Source: Erysipelotrichaceae bacterium
Lineage (GTDB): Bacteria; Bacillota_I; Bacilli_A; Erysipelotrichales; Erysipelotrichaceae
Assembly: GCA_017512625.1 (NCBI GenBank)
Contig: JAFWFB010000107.1
Location: forward strand, 1-20,492
Length of the DNA: 20,492 nt
Reading direction: 5' to 3'
The position numbers and the translations under genes are program-made. Of this stretch, positions 6,862-15,300 are shown piece by piece. Position 1 is the first letter of the stretch, and each line of letters starts with the position of its first letter. The notes beneath the pieces were generated by a model. That model did no database searches and had not been told where the DNA came from. It saw nothing but the letters and a program-made list of their open reading frames with translations.

Positions 6862-7653
6862 CTAGTCATTTAAATTAGAGTAATGCCTGGTTATCCATTT
6901 GCAGATACCATCCAGACCCGGAAGGATATTGCGTTCGGATATGTTGATATAGTCAAGCTTATCCCTAATTTCGAGTTTTATTATACTAGGAATAATAAGT
7001 TTGTAAAAGGATTTATCGTCTTTTGGCAGCAATTTTTGGATGTTAGCGCTTACATCACTAGCTACCGAAAATAGCCCATATTGGTTAGCCATTCGGTCGG
7101 TCTGAGAGGCCGGTTCGAAGAAGACCAGGTAAGGGTCTTTGGAGTACTGACTCATCGAGTCCAGACTTGGAAATGCATGGTCGAGCATGCTTGAAGTAAA
7201 GATGTTTGCTCTTTCCTTGATGAGCTGATCGCGAAGCGGTTCGGGCAGATTGTTACGGACGGTAGAGGTATCTACGCAATAGATCACCGCATCCTTATCA
7301 AAGTCTTCCAGATCGCAGGTAGCAAAGTGAGCGGCGATAAGCGGTGAATAAGTCCAGTCCAAAAGTCTGGTAGGAAGACCATAGTGCTGACCGACAGCCA
7401 TGATCTGGAAGATGGAATGGGTATCCTTCAGATCGGCGTAACCGTACTTGATGAAGCTGCGGATAACGCTTCTTTCCAGATCCAGATCGTGAGAGCAGAC
7501 TCTTTGGAAACTGGTCTGCAATGAGAATTCCTTATTGGATAGACCGCGGTAGACAAACTCATTGCGGTAACGTCCGATCTTCTCATCGTAGCAATCCTTA
7601 AAAACAACTTCCTGCAAGTGTTCAAAACTCTTAATAACGACTTCTTTCATCAC
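6862..7653 (-). CDS. FRG-domain protein
   Basis: This protein of about 263 residues carries an FRG domain, a family named for its Phe-Arg-Gly motif and of unclear biochemical role. The key segments are FVYRG (residues 33-37) and QHYGLPTRLLDWT (residues 89-101) followed by SPLIAAHFA, which together are diagnostic. No transmembrane segment or second domain is evident, so it is a stand-alone cytoplasmic FRG protein. Two starts are possible: a GTG at 7653, which has GGGAG eight bases upstream and overlaps the preceding stop by four bases (GTGA), or the next codon, ATG at 7650. It is the last gene of the rapZ-yvcK-whiA operon. FRG proteins occur in varied contexts, including mobile and defence regions, but nothing around this one suggests transfer. 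Confidence 0.85.
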   Translation of the reverse strand: MMKEVVIKSFEHLQEVVFKDCYDEKIGRYRNEFVYRGLSNKEFSLQTSFQRVCSHDLDLERSVIRSFIKYGYADLKDTHSIFQIMAVGQHYGLPTRLLDWTYSPLIAAHFATCDLEDFDKDAVIYCVDTSTVRNNLPEPLRDQLIKERANIFTSSMLDHAFPSLDSMSQYSKDPYLVFFEPASQTDRMANQYGLFSVASDVSANIQKLLPKDDKSFYKLIIPSIIKLEIRDKLDYINISERNILPGLDGICKWITRHYSNLND

Positions 7654-7925
7654 TCATCGATCTCCCTTTCCTTATATTCGGTCTCGACTACTCCATCGCG
7701 GTCGACCCTGACTTTTTCCTTCTGCTTGAAATCTTCGACATTGACCTTGATCTTTTCTCCCTGTTTATTCTTATCCGTTAAATATCTATAGATAAGATAG
7801 ACCGGGAAGCCGATCAGAAACAGCCAGAAGAGCAGCTTTAAAACGGCACCGATCAAAGGGCCTACGAAAGTAAGCACTAAAAGGAATAATCCTATATATA
7901 GAATGGTGTTCTTATTGTTGATCAT
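7650..7925 (-). CDS. Small membrane protein downstream of whiA, unknown
   Basis: The 91-aa product has a strongly hydrophobic N-terminal half (about residues 8-48), long enough for two closely spaced transmembrane helices. A hydrophilic, highly charged C-terminal half (residues 50-91) follows, rich in Lys, Glu and Asp. I do not recognise it. The ATG is preceded by GAGG seven bases upstream and lies inside the last codons of whiA (14-bp overlap), and its stop overlaps the start of the FRG gene. Those overlaps argue that it is translated as part of the operon. A membrane anchor or adaptor for a neighbour is conceivable but unsupported. Confidence 0.72.
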   Translation of the reverse strand: MINNKNTILYIGLFLLVLTFVGPLIGAVLKLLFWLFLIGFPVYLIYRYLTDKNKQGEKIKVNVEDFKQKEKVRVDRDGVVETEYKEREIDE

Positions 7926-8838
7926 ATGCTATCCTCGCCAGTTCATTTATCTTATTGAAGCGGTGTTTCATTCCGCTTTTGGAAATGGTATTTCCGGATT
8001 CCAGATAATATTGTTCACATAATTCGTTCAGGGAGTATTCCTGGAACTTGATCCTCAGGTCAGCAACCTCTTTAAGCTTGGGATCGAGATCATCATAACG
8101 GTCGCTGTCGATCAGTATCGCGATGTCTTCCAGCTGAGTCTTGGAAGCATTGAGCGCCTTGATCTCGTTGGCTACCTCACAATTGGTGATCCTGATCAGA
8201 CTGTGTTTGAAATCCTTGTTGATACGGGCATTCTCGAAATTCATCAGCGATTCATGGGCACCGACACATCTTAAAAAGTCGCTGATCTTTTCCGCCTTCT
8301 TCAGATAGACGACGCTTTTGTTTCGGCGCAGGGTCTTTTTCGGGTCCAAGTCAAAGCGGTTCATCAGTTTAAGCAGGAAGTCTGCTGTATGTTCGTCCTT
8401 GCAACTGATATCCAGGTTATAGAAACGGGAACCGGGAGCGTTGCAGGTACCGCTGCTTAAAAACGACCCGGCGATATAGGCTCTGGCACAACAGTCCTTG
8501 ACGGTCAGGGAATATAACGGCTTTTTATTGATCCCGTTTTTATAGATCTTCAGATCCTCCAGGATCTCTTTGGCCTTGTCGAATATGACCAGTTCATAAA
8601 CATTGCTTTTATCGAGATTGTTCTTTTTATAGACGTTGAGTCTGGTCTCGGTCGCATAAAGATCCTTGACCAGCTGTACCGCCCTTCGGACACTGGTCGG
8701 ATTCTCGCTTTTAAGGATCAGGTCATTATCGATGAACTTTGCGGACAGCACCAAAACAGAAGCCAGTTCGGCTTTCTTACAGCAGTCTTTAAGGCTGTTG
8801 TAGGCTATTTCCTGTTTTATTTCGGTAGAAAAAGACAT
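7912..8838 (-). CDS. whiA: WhiA DNA-binding regulator
   Basis: WhiA is a 308-aa DNA-binding protein of Gram-positive bacteria. It combines a homing-endonuclease-like (LAGLIDADG) fold that has lost cutting activity with a C-terminal helix-turn-helix. In Streptomyces it controls sporulation genes, and in Bacillus it affects cell division and chromosome segregation. The N-terminal FSTEIKQEIA segment is typical, as are CCARAYIAGSFLSSGTCN in the middle and SGMKHRFNKINELA at the end. The start is set by AAGGAG five bases upstream. The ATG overlaps the yvcK stop by one base, and the protein has the usual length. Its place after rapZ and yvcK is the standard Firmicutes arrangement and confirms the call. 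Confidence 0.95.
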   Translation of the reverse strand: MSFSTEIKQEIAYNSLKDCCKKAELASVLVLSAKFIDNDLILKSENPTSVRRAVQLVKDLYATETRLNVYKKNNLDKSNVYELVIFDKAKEILEDLKIYKNGINKKPLYSLTVKDCCARAYIAGSFLSSGTCNAPGSRFYNLDISCKDEHTADFLLKLMNRFDLDPKKTLRRNKSVVYLKKAEKISDFLRCVGAHESLMNFENARINKDFKHSLIRITNCEVANEIKALNASKTQLEDIAILIDSDRYDDLDPKLKEVADLRIKFQEYSLNELCEQYYLESGNTISKSGMKHRFNKINELARIAYDQQ

Positions 8839-9773
8839 TATAACTCCTTGATCAGATCGCTTATGACTTCCCTGACCTTATCCGGTTTGTGACGGACGAG
8901 GTTACCGGTAAAATCGAGCAGGTCGGTACTTAGGACCTTGATATCGGTATTGCGGTTGTCTACGACTTCGATGCTGTTTTCTTTCAGATAACTCTTGCGG
9001 ACCTCTTCCGGGATCGGATTGTTATGCCTGATGACCAGATCGATCGGAGCACCATGTTTTTCCATGGCATCGAGATGATCCTTCATGTCATAGTCAAAGG
9101 TCTCGTTGTTCTGGGTCATGCAGTTAAGGAAGTAGACTTTGTAGGCCTTGGTCTCACTTAAAGCTTCCCGGATACCCGGAATGATGATGTTAGGCAGGAT
9201 CGAAGTATAAAGTGAACCGATTCCATAGATGATCAGATCAGCATTTCTGATCGCTTCCACTGCCTGTGGCGAAGCCTTTACCTCGTGATCGTAGAACACT
9301 TCCTTTATATGATGGTTAAATGACGGGATGGAGGCTTCACCCTTGACGATCGTATCATCGTCCATCCGGGCGTAGAGACTGATGTTTTCAACGGTGGAAG
9401 GAATGACCCTTCCCTTGATGTTCAGCAATTTGGATATTTCCAGGATCGCATTCTGAAAGGATCCTTCGATATCACAAAGGGCGGTGATGATCAGATTGCC
9501 CAGACTGTGTCCTGAAAGATCGCTTTCATCATCACCATGAAAGCGGTAGTCCATGATCTGGTTGATGATGCCTTCATCGCTGGCCAGCGCTACCAGGACA
9601 TTGCGAATATCGCCCATTGCAGGGAGATTGTAAAGCTTGCGCAATATACCGGTGGAGCCGCCGTTATCAGCAACGGTTACGATGGCGCTAAGTTTGATGT
9701 CAGGCAGATCCTTGAGCGATTTTAAAATGAGAGATTGTCCGTGGCCGCCGCCAATGACAACTATTTTTTTCAT
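8838..9773 (-). CDS. yvcK: YvcK/CofD-like gluconeogenesis factor
   Basis: The 311-aa protein belongs to the YvcK group of the CofD-like superfamily, which binds UDP-sugars and is needed for growth on gluconeogenic carbon sources and for normal cell shape in Bacillus. The nucleotide-binding start is visible as VVIGGGHGQS, followed by VADNGGSTGILR and MGDIRNVL. Further family segments are GHSLGNLIITAL and YGIGSLYTSILPN. His occupies the position that is often Thr in GGGTG, which is a common variant. The start overlaps the rapZ stop by four bases (ATGA) and has only a weak ribosome binding site, so translation probably depends on coupling to rapZ. Confidence 0.94.
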   Translation of the reverse strand: MKKIVVIGGGHGQSLILKSLKDLPDIKLSAIVTVADNGGSTGILRKLYNLPAMGDIRNVLVALASDEGIINQIMDYRFHGDDESDLSGHSLGNLIITALCDIEGSFQNAILEISKLLNIKGRVIPSTVENISLYARMDDDTIVKGEASIPSFNHHIKEVFYDHEVKASPQAVEAIRNADLIIYGIGSLYTSILPNIIIPGIREALSETKAYKVYFLNCMTQNNETFDYDMKDHLDAMEKHGAPIDLVIRHNNPIPEEVRKSYLKENSIEVVDNRNTDIKVLSTDLLDFTGNLVRHKPDKVREVISDLIKEL

Positions 9774-10615
9774 AGATCGATATCCCGGTGTTTGATCAGA
9801 CAGCTGTAGCGTTCCTTGTAGTATTCAGCCAAATAGATGGCTACTGCTACACTGCGGTGTCTTCCGCCGGTACAGCCAATGGCAACGACCATGTGTCTCT
9901 TACCGGCTTTTTCATATTCTTCAAAGTAGAGATCAAGCAGGCTTGTCAGCTTGTTTAAATATGCTTTGGCATTCTCTTTCTTGATGACAAAATCATAAAC
10001 AGCTTCTTCCTGGCCGGAGAACTGTTTCAGGGAAGCAACATAATAAGGATTGTCGAGCAGTCGGACATCAAAGATCAGGTCCGCATCCTTGGCTACACCA
10101 TACTTGAAACCGAAGGATTCGAAGGTGATGGTGAAGGTGTTGACTTCCTGCAGATACATCTTCTCGATCTTCTCACGCAGATCGGTGGGGGTCAGATTGG
10201 TGGTATCGATGACGACGATATTGTCGTGTTCAAGTTTATCGATATCTTCCTTTTCCCTGGCTATAGCATCAGTAAGGGAAGTGGTCTCGTTGGAGGCGAG
10301 CAAAGGATGAACTCTTCTGGTGAATTTATAGCGGTTATAGATGGTATCCGGGTCGGCTTCAACGATGATGATCTCCAGATTAGGGATGGCGTTGTTTAAA
10401 AGCTTATAGAACGGGTCAAAATCCTGGATCGGTACGGTGATCACCATCTTCTGAAAGCGATAATCGTTCTTGCTTATCAGGTATTCGACCAGGTCATCAG
10501 CCAGGTCGACAGGCAGACCATCGATACAGGCATATCCTAAATCTTCAAAAATATTGGCGATGGTTGATTTACCGGCACCACACATTCCGGACAATAATAT
10601 TACTTTTTTGGCCAT
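9770..10615 (-). CDS. rapZ: RapZ/YvcJ nucleotide-binding protein
   Basis: RapZ-family proteins bind nucleotides and, in E. coli, act as RNase adaptors controlling glucosamine-6-phosphate synthase; Bacillus YvcJ is an NTPase with an undefined target. The P-loop GMCGAGKST is at residues 10-18, a LIFDVR segment matches the Walker B region, and the C-terminal GCTGGRHRSV block (residues 247-256) is the family hallmark. Length (281 aa) is normal. AAGGGG lies six bases before the ATG. It is the first gene of the rapZ-yvcK-whiA operon, with an extended -10 box close upstream, so the leader is very short. Confidence 0.95.
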   Translation of the reverse strand: MAKKVILLSGMCGAGKSTIANIFEDLGYACIDGLPVDLADDLVEYLISKNDYRFQKMVITVPIQDFDPFYKLLNNAIPNLEIIIVEADPDTIYNRYKFTRRVHPLLASNETTSLTDAIAREKEDIDKLEHDNIVVIDTTNLTPTDLREKIEKMYLQEVNTFTITFESFGFKYGVAKDADLIFDVRLLDNPYYVASLKQFSGQEEAVYDFVIKKENAKAYLNKLTSLLDLYFEEYEKAGKRHMVVAIGCTGGRHRSVAVAIYLAEYYKERYSCLIKHRDIDL

Positions 10616-10633
10616 AAATTACCCCTTGATTAA

Positions 10634-10642
10634 ATTATAACA
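10634..10642 (-). promoter_or_regulatory. Extended -10 promoter of the rapZ operon
   Basis: On the minus strand TGTTATAAT is an exact extended -10 box, 18 bases upstream of the rapZ ATG. Transcription would begin at or just before the AAGGGG ribosome binding site, leaving roughly a 12-nt leader. The apt terminator occupies the -35 position. Confidence 0.65.
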
Positions 10643-10646
10643 CTTA

Positions 10647-10670
10647 AATAAAAAGCCTTTTACAAGGCTT
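10647..10670 (-). terminator. Rho-independent terminator of apt
   Basis: AAGCCTT (10653-10659) and AAGGCTT (10664-10670) pair perfectly around a 4-nt loop, followed on the minus strand by TTTTTATTT. The stem includes part of the apt stop codon. It separates apt from the rapZ operon promoter immediately downstream. Confidence 0.85.
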
Positions 10671-11181
10671 AATACTGAATCAAAGATAAAACGTCGTATC
10701 CCTTTAAAGCCTCACGGCCCTTGAGATCGACAAGTTCGGAAACGAAGGCACAGCCAACGACTTCACCACCCAGTCTTTCAACCAGCTTGATGGCTGCCTG
10801 GGTCGTACCGCCGGTGGCGAGCAGATCATCGATGATCACGATCTTCTGTCCTTTGACGATCGCATCAGCGTGCATCTCCAGACGGTTGGTACCGTATTCC
10901 AGAGCGTATTCCTCATAGATGCTCTCTCTTGGCAGTTTACCCGGTTTTCTTACAGGTACGAAACCGATCTGTAATCCGGTAGCTACCGGGCAACCAAAGA
11001 GGAAACCTCTGGCTTCCGGAGCGACGATGACCTCGGCTTTTTTCTCTGAAGCATAAGCGGATAGTTCTTCAACTACCTTCGAATAGACTTCCCCATTGGC
11101 CAGTAACGGAGTAATGTCTCTGAATAAGACACCCTCGACCGGGAAATCAGGTATTTCAGCAATGTAATCCCGATAATCCAT
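10669..11181 (-). CDS. apt: Adenine phosphoribosyltransferase
   Basis: This 170-aa cytoplasmic enzyme converts adenine and PRPP into AMP and pyrophosphate for purine salvage. The PRPP-binding motif is intact as VIIDDLLATGGT (residues 115-126). The adenine-binding region EARGFLFG (about 57-64) and the VRKPGKLP segment are as expected, and the N-terminal IPDFPVEGVLFRDITPL block is typical. AGGAGG lies four bases before the ATG. The gene follows an unusual 38-codon ORF by 11 bases and is closed by its own terminator. The pyrophosphate it releases is a substrate of the pyrophosphatase encoded nearby, although nothing links their regulation. Confidence 0.95.
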   Translation of the reverse strand: MDYRDYIAEIPDFPVEGVLFRDITPLLANGEVYSKVVEELSAYASEKKAEVIVAPEARGFLFGCPVATGLQIGFVPVRKPGKLPRESIYEEYALEYGTNRLEMHADAIVKGQKIVIIDDLLATGGTTQAAIKLVERLGGEVVGCAFVSELVDLKGREALKGYDVLSLIQY

Positions 11182-11192
11182 AAGACCTCCTG

Positions 11193-11309
11193 TTAATTCT
11201 CTTTATGTTTCTTATCTTCTTTATCGACCAAGCCGTATTTGATCAGTTTCTCCTGATATTCCTTCTCTGCGGCTTTTAAATCTTTCAATACTTCTTCAAG
11301 GGTACGCAT
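11193..11309 (-). CDS. 38-aa charged small protein upstream of apt
   Basis: A 38-codon frame, starting MRTLEEVLKDLKAAEKEY and ending in a lysine-rich tail, precedes apt by 11 bases, a gap that holds the apt ribosome binding site. About half the residues are Lys or Glu or Asp, and the helical heptad-like pattern suggests a single amphipathic helix or coiled coil. No family is recognised. Its own ribosome binding site is weak (GGA only), but a perfect TATAAT lies at 11332-11337 on the minus strand, so a short leader would fit. The spacing fits a translationally coupled small gene, though a chance frame cannot be excluded. Confidence 0.5.
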   Translation of the reverse strand: MRTLEEVLKDLKAAEKEYQEKLIKYGLVDKEDKKHKEN

Positions 11310-11310
11310 G

Positions 11311-11339
11311 TTCACAATTCCAACACAAGAAATTATAAT
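11311..11339 (+). promoter_or_regulatory. Promoter of the yigZ-like gene, overlapping a divergent promoter
   Basis: TTCACA (11311-11316, five of six bases of the -35 consensus), a 17-bp spacer and a perfect TATAAT (11334-11339) form a strong plus-strand promoter. The minus strand has its own TATAAT at 11332-11337, shared through the palindrome AATTATAATT, and that one would serve the 38-codon ORF and apt. Plus-strand transcription should start near 11346, which is the start codon itself. Confidence 0.75.
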
Positions 11340-11345
11340 TATTTT

Positions 11346-11945
11346 GTGCTGATAAAGAAAGAGTTTTCCTTTAAAACAGTCATCAATAAATCAGTCTTTC
11401 TGGCGATCGTCAGACACATCGATAACGAACAGTCCTTTAAGGATTTCATCAGCGAGACCAGGAAGAAATATTACGATGCGGACCACGTGGTAAGTGCTTT
11501 TAAGTGTGGCAGCTTACAAAGAAGCAGCGACGATGGCGAGCCTAGCGGAACGGCTGGGGTACCGATCCTAAACATGCTTATGAAAAGCGAGCTGGAAGAG
11601 GTAGCGGTACTGGTGGTGCGTTATTTCGGCGGAGTAAAGCTTGGGGCTTCCAATCTTTTAAGAGCTTATCTTAATACAGCAACCGAATGTGTCAAACAGG
11701 CACCTAAAGTGGAAAACATCCTGATGTATTCCTACCAACTGGTCCTAAGCTATGATAAGGCGAGCAAGCTGGAGCACGCCCTTAGCCAGATGGCCTATGA
11801 GATCAGGAAGGATTATGATCTGAATGTCACCTTCAGCATCCTTTCAGAGAAACAGATCAACGACGAGATAACAAACCTTTGCAAAGGGGACTGGGTCTCC
11901 TTTAAAGAGCTGGATAAAACCCTGGTATTAAAGGATATAATATAG
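11346..11945 (+). CDS. YigZ/IMPACT family protein (UPF0029)
   Basis: The 199-aa protein belongs to the YigZ family, whose N-terminal domain resembles the yeast and mammalian IMPACT regulator of translation. The bacterial role is not settled. The diagnostic segments are DDGEPSGTAG (residues 62-71) and VRYFGGVKLG (residues 91-100). The C-terminal domain is shorter and less conserved. The only plausible start is GTG at 11346: no Shine-Dalgarno sequence precedes it, and the promoter -10 box ends six bases upstream, so the mRNA is probably leaderless. It is the first gene of a plus-strand unit that continues into the 110-aa membrane protein and mfd. Confidence 0.88.
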   Translation: MLIKKEFSFKTVINKSVFLAIVRHIDNEQSFKDFISETRKKYYDADHVVSAFKCGSLQRSSDDGEPSGTAGVPILNMLMKSELEEVAVLVVRYFGGVKLGASNLLRAYLNTATECVKQAPKVENILMYSYQLVLSYDKASKLEHALSQMAYEIRKDYDLNVTFSILSEKQINDEITNLCKGDWVSFKELDKTLVLKDII

Positions 11946-11947
11946 AT

Positions 11948-12280
11948 ATGAAGTATGCCTTTGTTGTCATAGTTATCGTTTTGTTTGTATTCCTTTACCG
12001 TCTTTTGGGCAGCCTTAAGGGATTAAACAGTTCGGTAGAGACCATCAGCAAGGATACCGATCAGGTAAGCAAGGGACTGGAAATGAGTTCCCTTAAGATG
12101 GAGTATTCCAAGGCAGTCAAGGACAAGGTCTGGAATAAGAATACCAGAAGGGCCATCACGGCACTTTCTTTAGCGACACTGACACTTAGAAATTACTTCA
12201 AGGAAGATAAACCTAACAGAAGTCTGCTCAAATCGGTCACCAAGACCATCAGGAGGCGTTATTTCCGGATACTTAGATAG
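11948..12280 (+). CDS. Membrane-anchored small protein, unknown
   Basis: The 110-aa protein has a clear N-terminal membrane anchor (about residues 4-20, Ile/Val/Phe/Leu-rich). A predicted helical, coiled-coil-like stretch (about 25-60) and a very basic C-terminal tail (about 83-110, rich in Arg and Lys) follow. I do not recognise it. The ATG lies two bases after the yigZ stop and 36 bases before mfd, so it is probably cotranscribed with both. An AAGGA at 11931-11935 is twelve bases upstream, a longer spacing than usual. The basic tail could bind nucleic acid or phospholipid, which is inference only. Confidence 0.62.
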   Translation: MKYAFVVIVIVLFVFLYRLLGSLKGLNSSVETISKDTDQVSKGLEMSSLKMEYSKAVKDKVWNKNTRRAITALSLATLTLRNYFKEDKPNRSLLKSVTKTIRRRYFRILR

Positions 12281-12306
12281 CCAGCGGTCCATTTTGGGTT
12301 TATAAT
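12278..12306 (+). promoter_or_regulatory. Candidate promoter of mfd
   Basis: A perfect TATAAT at 12301-12306 lies ten bases before the mfd ATG, and TAGCCA (12278-12283, four of six bases) is 17 bp upstream. The transcript would begin about three to five bases before the ATG, and no Shine-Dalgarno sequence exists. It may only supplement read-through from the upstream gene. Confidence 0.5.
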
Positions 12307-12316
12307 GACTTAGCCA

Positions 12317-15300
12317 ATGATCAATAAGTGGTTACTGGAAGAAATCAAGGATATCGAACAGGGGGGTGTTTCCGGGAAACATCCGTTTTTGACGTACAAC
12401 TCCCTGATCGAAGAGGCGCTAAAGATCGCCCTTAAGGCCGATCTACATAATGAGCGTCTGGTCGTCGTCAAGGAAAATACCTTCCAGGCCACCAATATCT
12501 ATAACATCTTGAAAAGCTTCATGGATGAGGACGAACTGGTCGCCTACCTTCCGGAGGAAAGCCTTCGCAATGAAGCGATCATGGCTTCCTTTGAAAACAA
12601 GGCTGAACGCATCAATGCGCTTTACAGGATCCTTAAGGGTAGTGTCAAGGTAGTAGTAACTACCGGTAATGGCATCACCAGGCATCTTCCTGAACCATCC
12701 CTTTTAAGGGACAGCATCATTAACCTGAAAGTCGGGGATGTAGTAAACCGGGATGATCTGGTCAAAAAGCTGGAGAACATCGGTTATGAATACAACCTGA
12801 ATGTTGAAAGGCCGCTGAATTATTCCAAAAGAGGTATGGTATTGGATGTCTATTCGATCAATTATGATTATCCGGTGCGCATCGAATTCTTCGATGATGA
12901 GATCGAAAGCATCCGCTATTTCGATATAAATACCAAAAGAACGGTCAAGGAGATCGATGAAGCGATCATCCTCTTTGGTACCGACATCATCTTTGATGAT
13001 CAACAGATCGTAAAGCTTAAGGAAGAGTTAAGCAAGCTGGACTATTCCAGCGTCAACATCGATCTGGATTTCATCGTCAGCAAGAATTTCTCCAAGGATA
13101 ACCTCTATCCTTACTATTCCTATTTCAAAAATGCCCATCTTTTCGATTACTTAAAGGGCTATACATATTATCTTTCCAATAAGGAAGCCATCAGAAACAA
13201 TTACAACTTCAACCGGGAAGAGACACTGAACTTCATTCAGGAAATGGCTGAGGCCAAGAAACTGCCTCTGCGCTTTTCGGTGTTTGCGGACCTTAATGCA
13301 TTGCTTGATCAATATGATACGGTCGAAGGAGTTAACTTCTTTGATACCTTCAGTGCTGTCGAAGAGATCGACATGCCTCTTAATTCGCTGAGTTTCCTGA
13401 TGAATATCGTCATCAGACAAAGCAGGGAGAGCAGGGTGCTGATCTGTGCCAGCGATCAGGAAGCCAAAAGCATCATCGACCATCTGGTGGAAAGCAAAGT
13501 CCCTTATCACCTTTGTACCGACAGGATCCAGGATGGTATCAACCTGGCGATCAATGACCTGTATGAGGGTTTTGAGATCAAGAAGCTGAACCTGGTAGTC
13601 TATACCTCCAAGGAACTGTTCAATCACCAGAAATTCATCAACCGTTACTCCAAAGTATATAACGAAGCGACCGCCATCAATTCCTATGAGGAATTAAAGG
13701 TAAATGACTATGTGGTCCACAATGACTATGGTATCGGCAAGTATCTGGGGATCAATCAGAAAAGCGTCGATGGCGTCAAGAAGGATTATCTGACCATTGC
13801 CTATGCGGGCAATGCGGTATTGTATGTACCGATCAACAAGTTTGCCCTGGTGCGCAAGTTTGTTTCCAGCGGCGGCTATGTACCGCGTCTGCACAAGCTG
13901 GGATCCAATACCTGGAAGAACACCAAGGAAAAGGCCCAGAAGAATATCGATGACATTGCGGAGAGGCTGATGGAACTGTATGCGAACAGAAACAAGCACA
14001 TCGGCTTCAAGCACCTGCCTGATGATGATTACCAGCTGGCCTTTGAAAGTGAATTCCCTTACGAGCTGACCGAAGATCAGGCCAAGGCTATCAGGGAAGT
14101 CAAGCAGGACATGGAAAGCGATATTCCAATGGATCGTCTTCTTTGCGGCGATGTAGCTTTCGGAAAGACGGAAGTGGCGATCAGGGCCTGCATGAAGGCA
14201 GTCCTCAGTGGCAAGCAGGTCGCCTATCTTTGCCCGACGACCATCCTTTCCCTGCAGCACTACAATACCTTTGTAGAACGTTTCAGAAATTATCCGGTCA
14301 CCGTCAAACTGGTAAACCGCTACAATGATCCAAATACCCAGAACCAGATCATCACCGATGTCCGCCTGGGCAAGGTCGATGTAGTCATTGGTACTCATCG
14401 GCTGCTTTCCAAGGACATGGTCTTCAATGATCTCGGTCTTTTGATCATCGATGAGGAACAGCGTTTTGGTGTCAAGCAGAAGGAAAGGATCTAGGAACTG
14501 AAAAACAATGTCGATGTCCTTTCTTTAAGTGCTACCCCGATACCACGTACCTTGCAGATGTCGCTTGCGGGCATCAGGTCATTATCAACGCTTAATGAAG
14601 CACCGGATAACCGTTATCCGATCCAGACCTATGTGGTAGAGGAAAGCGATGATCTGATCAGAAGCGCCATCAGCCGTGAACTTTCCCGCAATGGCCAGGT
14701 CTTTTATCTGCACAATGATACTTCGAGCATCTTCCGCAAGGCCGACCAGATCAAGAAACTGGTCAAGTATTCGAAGGTCATGGTCGTCCATGGACAGATG
14801 TCCAAGGAAGAGATCGAAGATACGATGATGGCTTTCTATAACAATGAAGCCAATGTCCTGGTCTGCACGACGATCATTGAGACCGGACTCGATATTCCTA
14901 ACGCGAATACGATCATCGTTGAAAATGCTCAGAATTTCGGACTGGCCCAGCTTTACCAGATAAAAGGAAGGGTAGGAAGAAGCAGCCGCATCGCCTATGC
15001 CTATCTGATGGTCCCTAAGGAAAAGAGCATCAACGAAAATGGTGTCAGACGACTGCAGGCGATCAAGGAATTCACCAGTCTTGGCAGCGGCTACAAGATA
15101 GCCATGCGTGATTTAAGCATCCGTGGTGCAGGCGATCTTCTGGGTGAAGATCAGTCCGGATTCATGAATGAGATCGGTTTTGACCTCTACATGGATATGC
15201 TTAATACCGCCATCAAGACCAAGAAGGGTGAAATTCTGGAAGAAAAGAAAGAGATCAAGCATCTCAATCTTCCGATCGAATCCTATATCCCGATCGATTT

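Noticed and set aside
11936..11941. TATAAT seven bases before the 110-aa gene as a leaderless promoter
   Set aside because: It lies in the last codons of the yigZ-like gene, has no -35 and no extended -10, and AAGGA could serve as the ribosome binding site. The overlap is better explained by coding sequence.
13694..14398. Long open frames antisense to mfd (also 13151-13627 and 12704-13003)
   Set aside because: They mirror the strong coding frame of mfd on the other strand, have no ribosome binding site and no recognisable motifs.
14492..14494. Genome-wide recoding of TAG to an amino acid
   Set aside because: TAG ends the yigZ-like gene, the 110-aa gene, pth, the FRG gene, the lipoprotein gene and the deacetylase gene at sensible positions, so it still functions as a stop.
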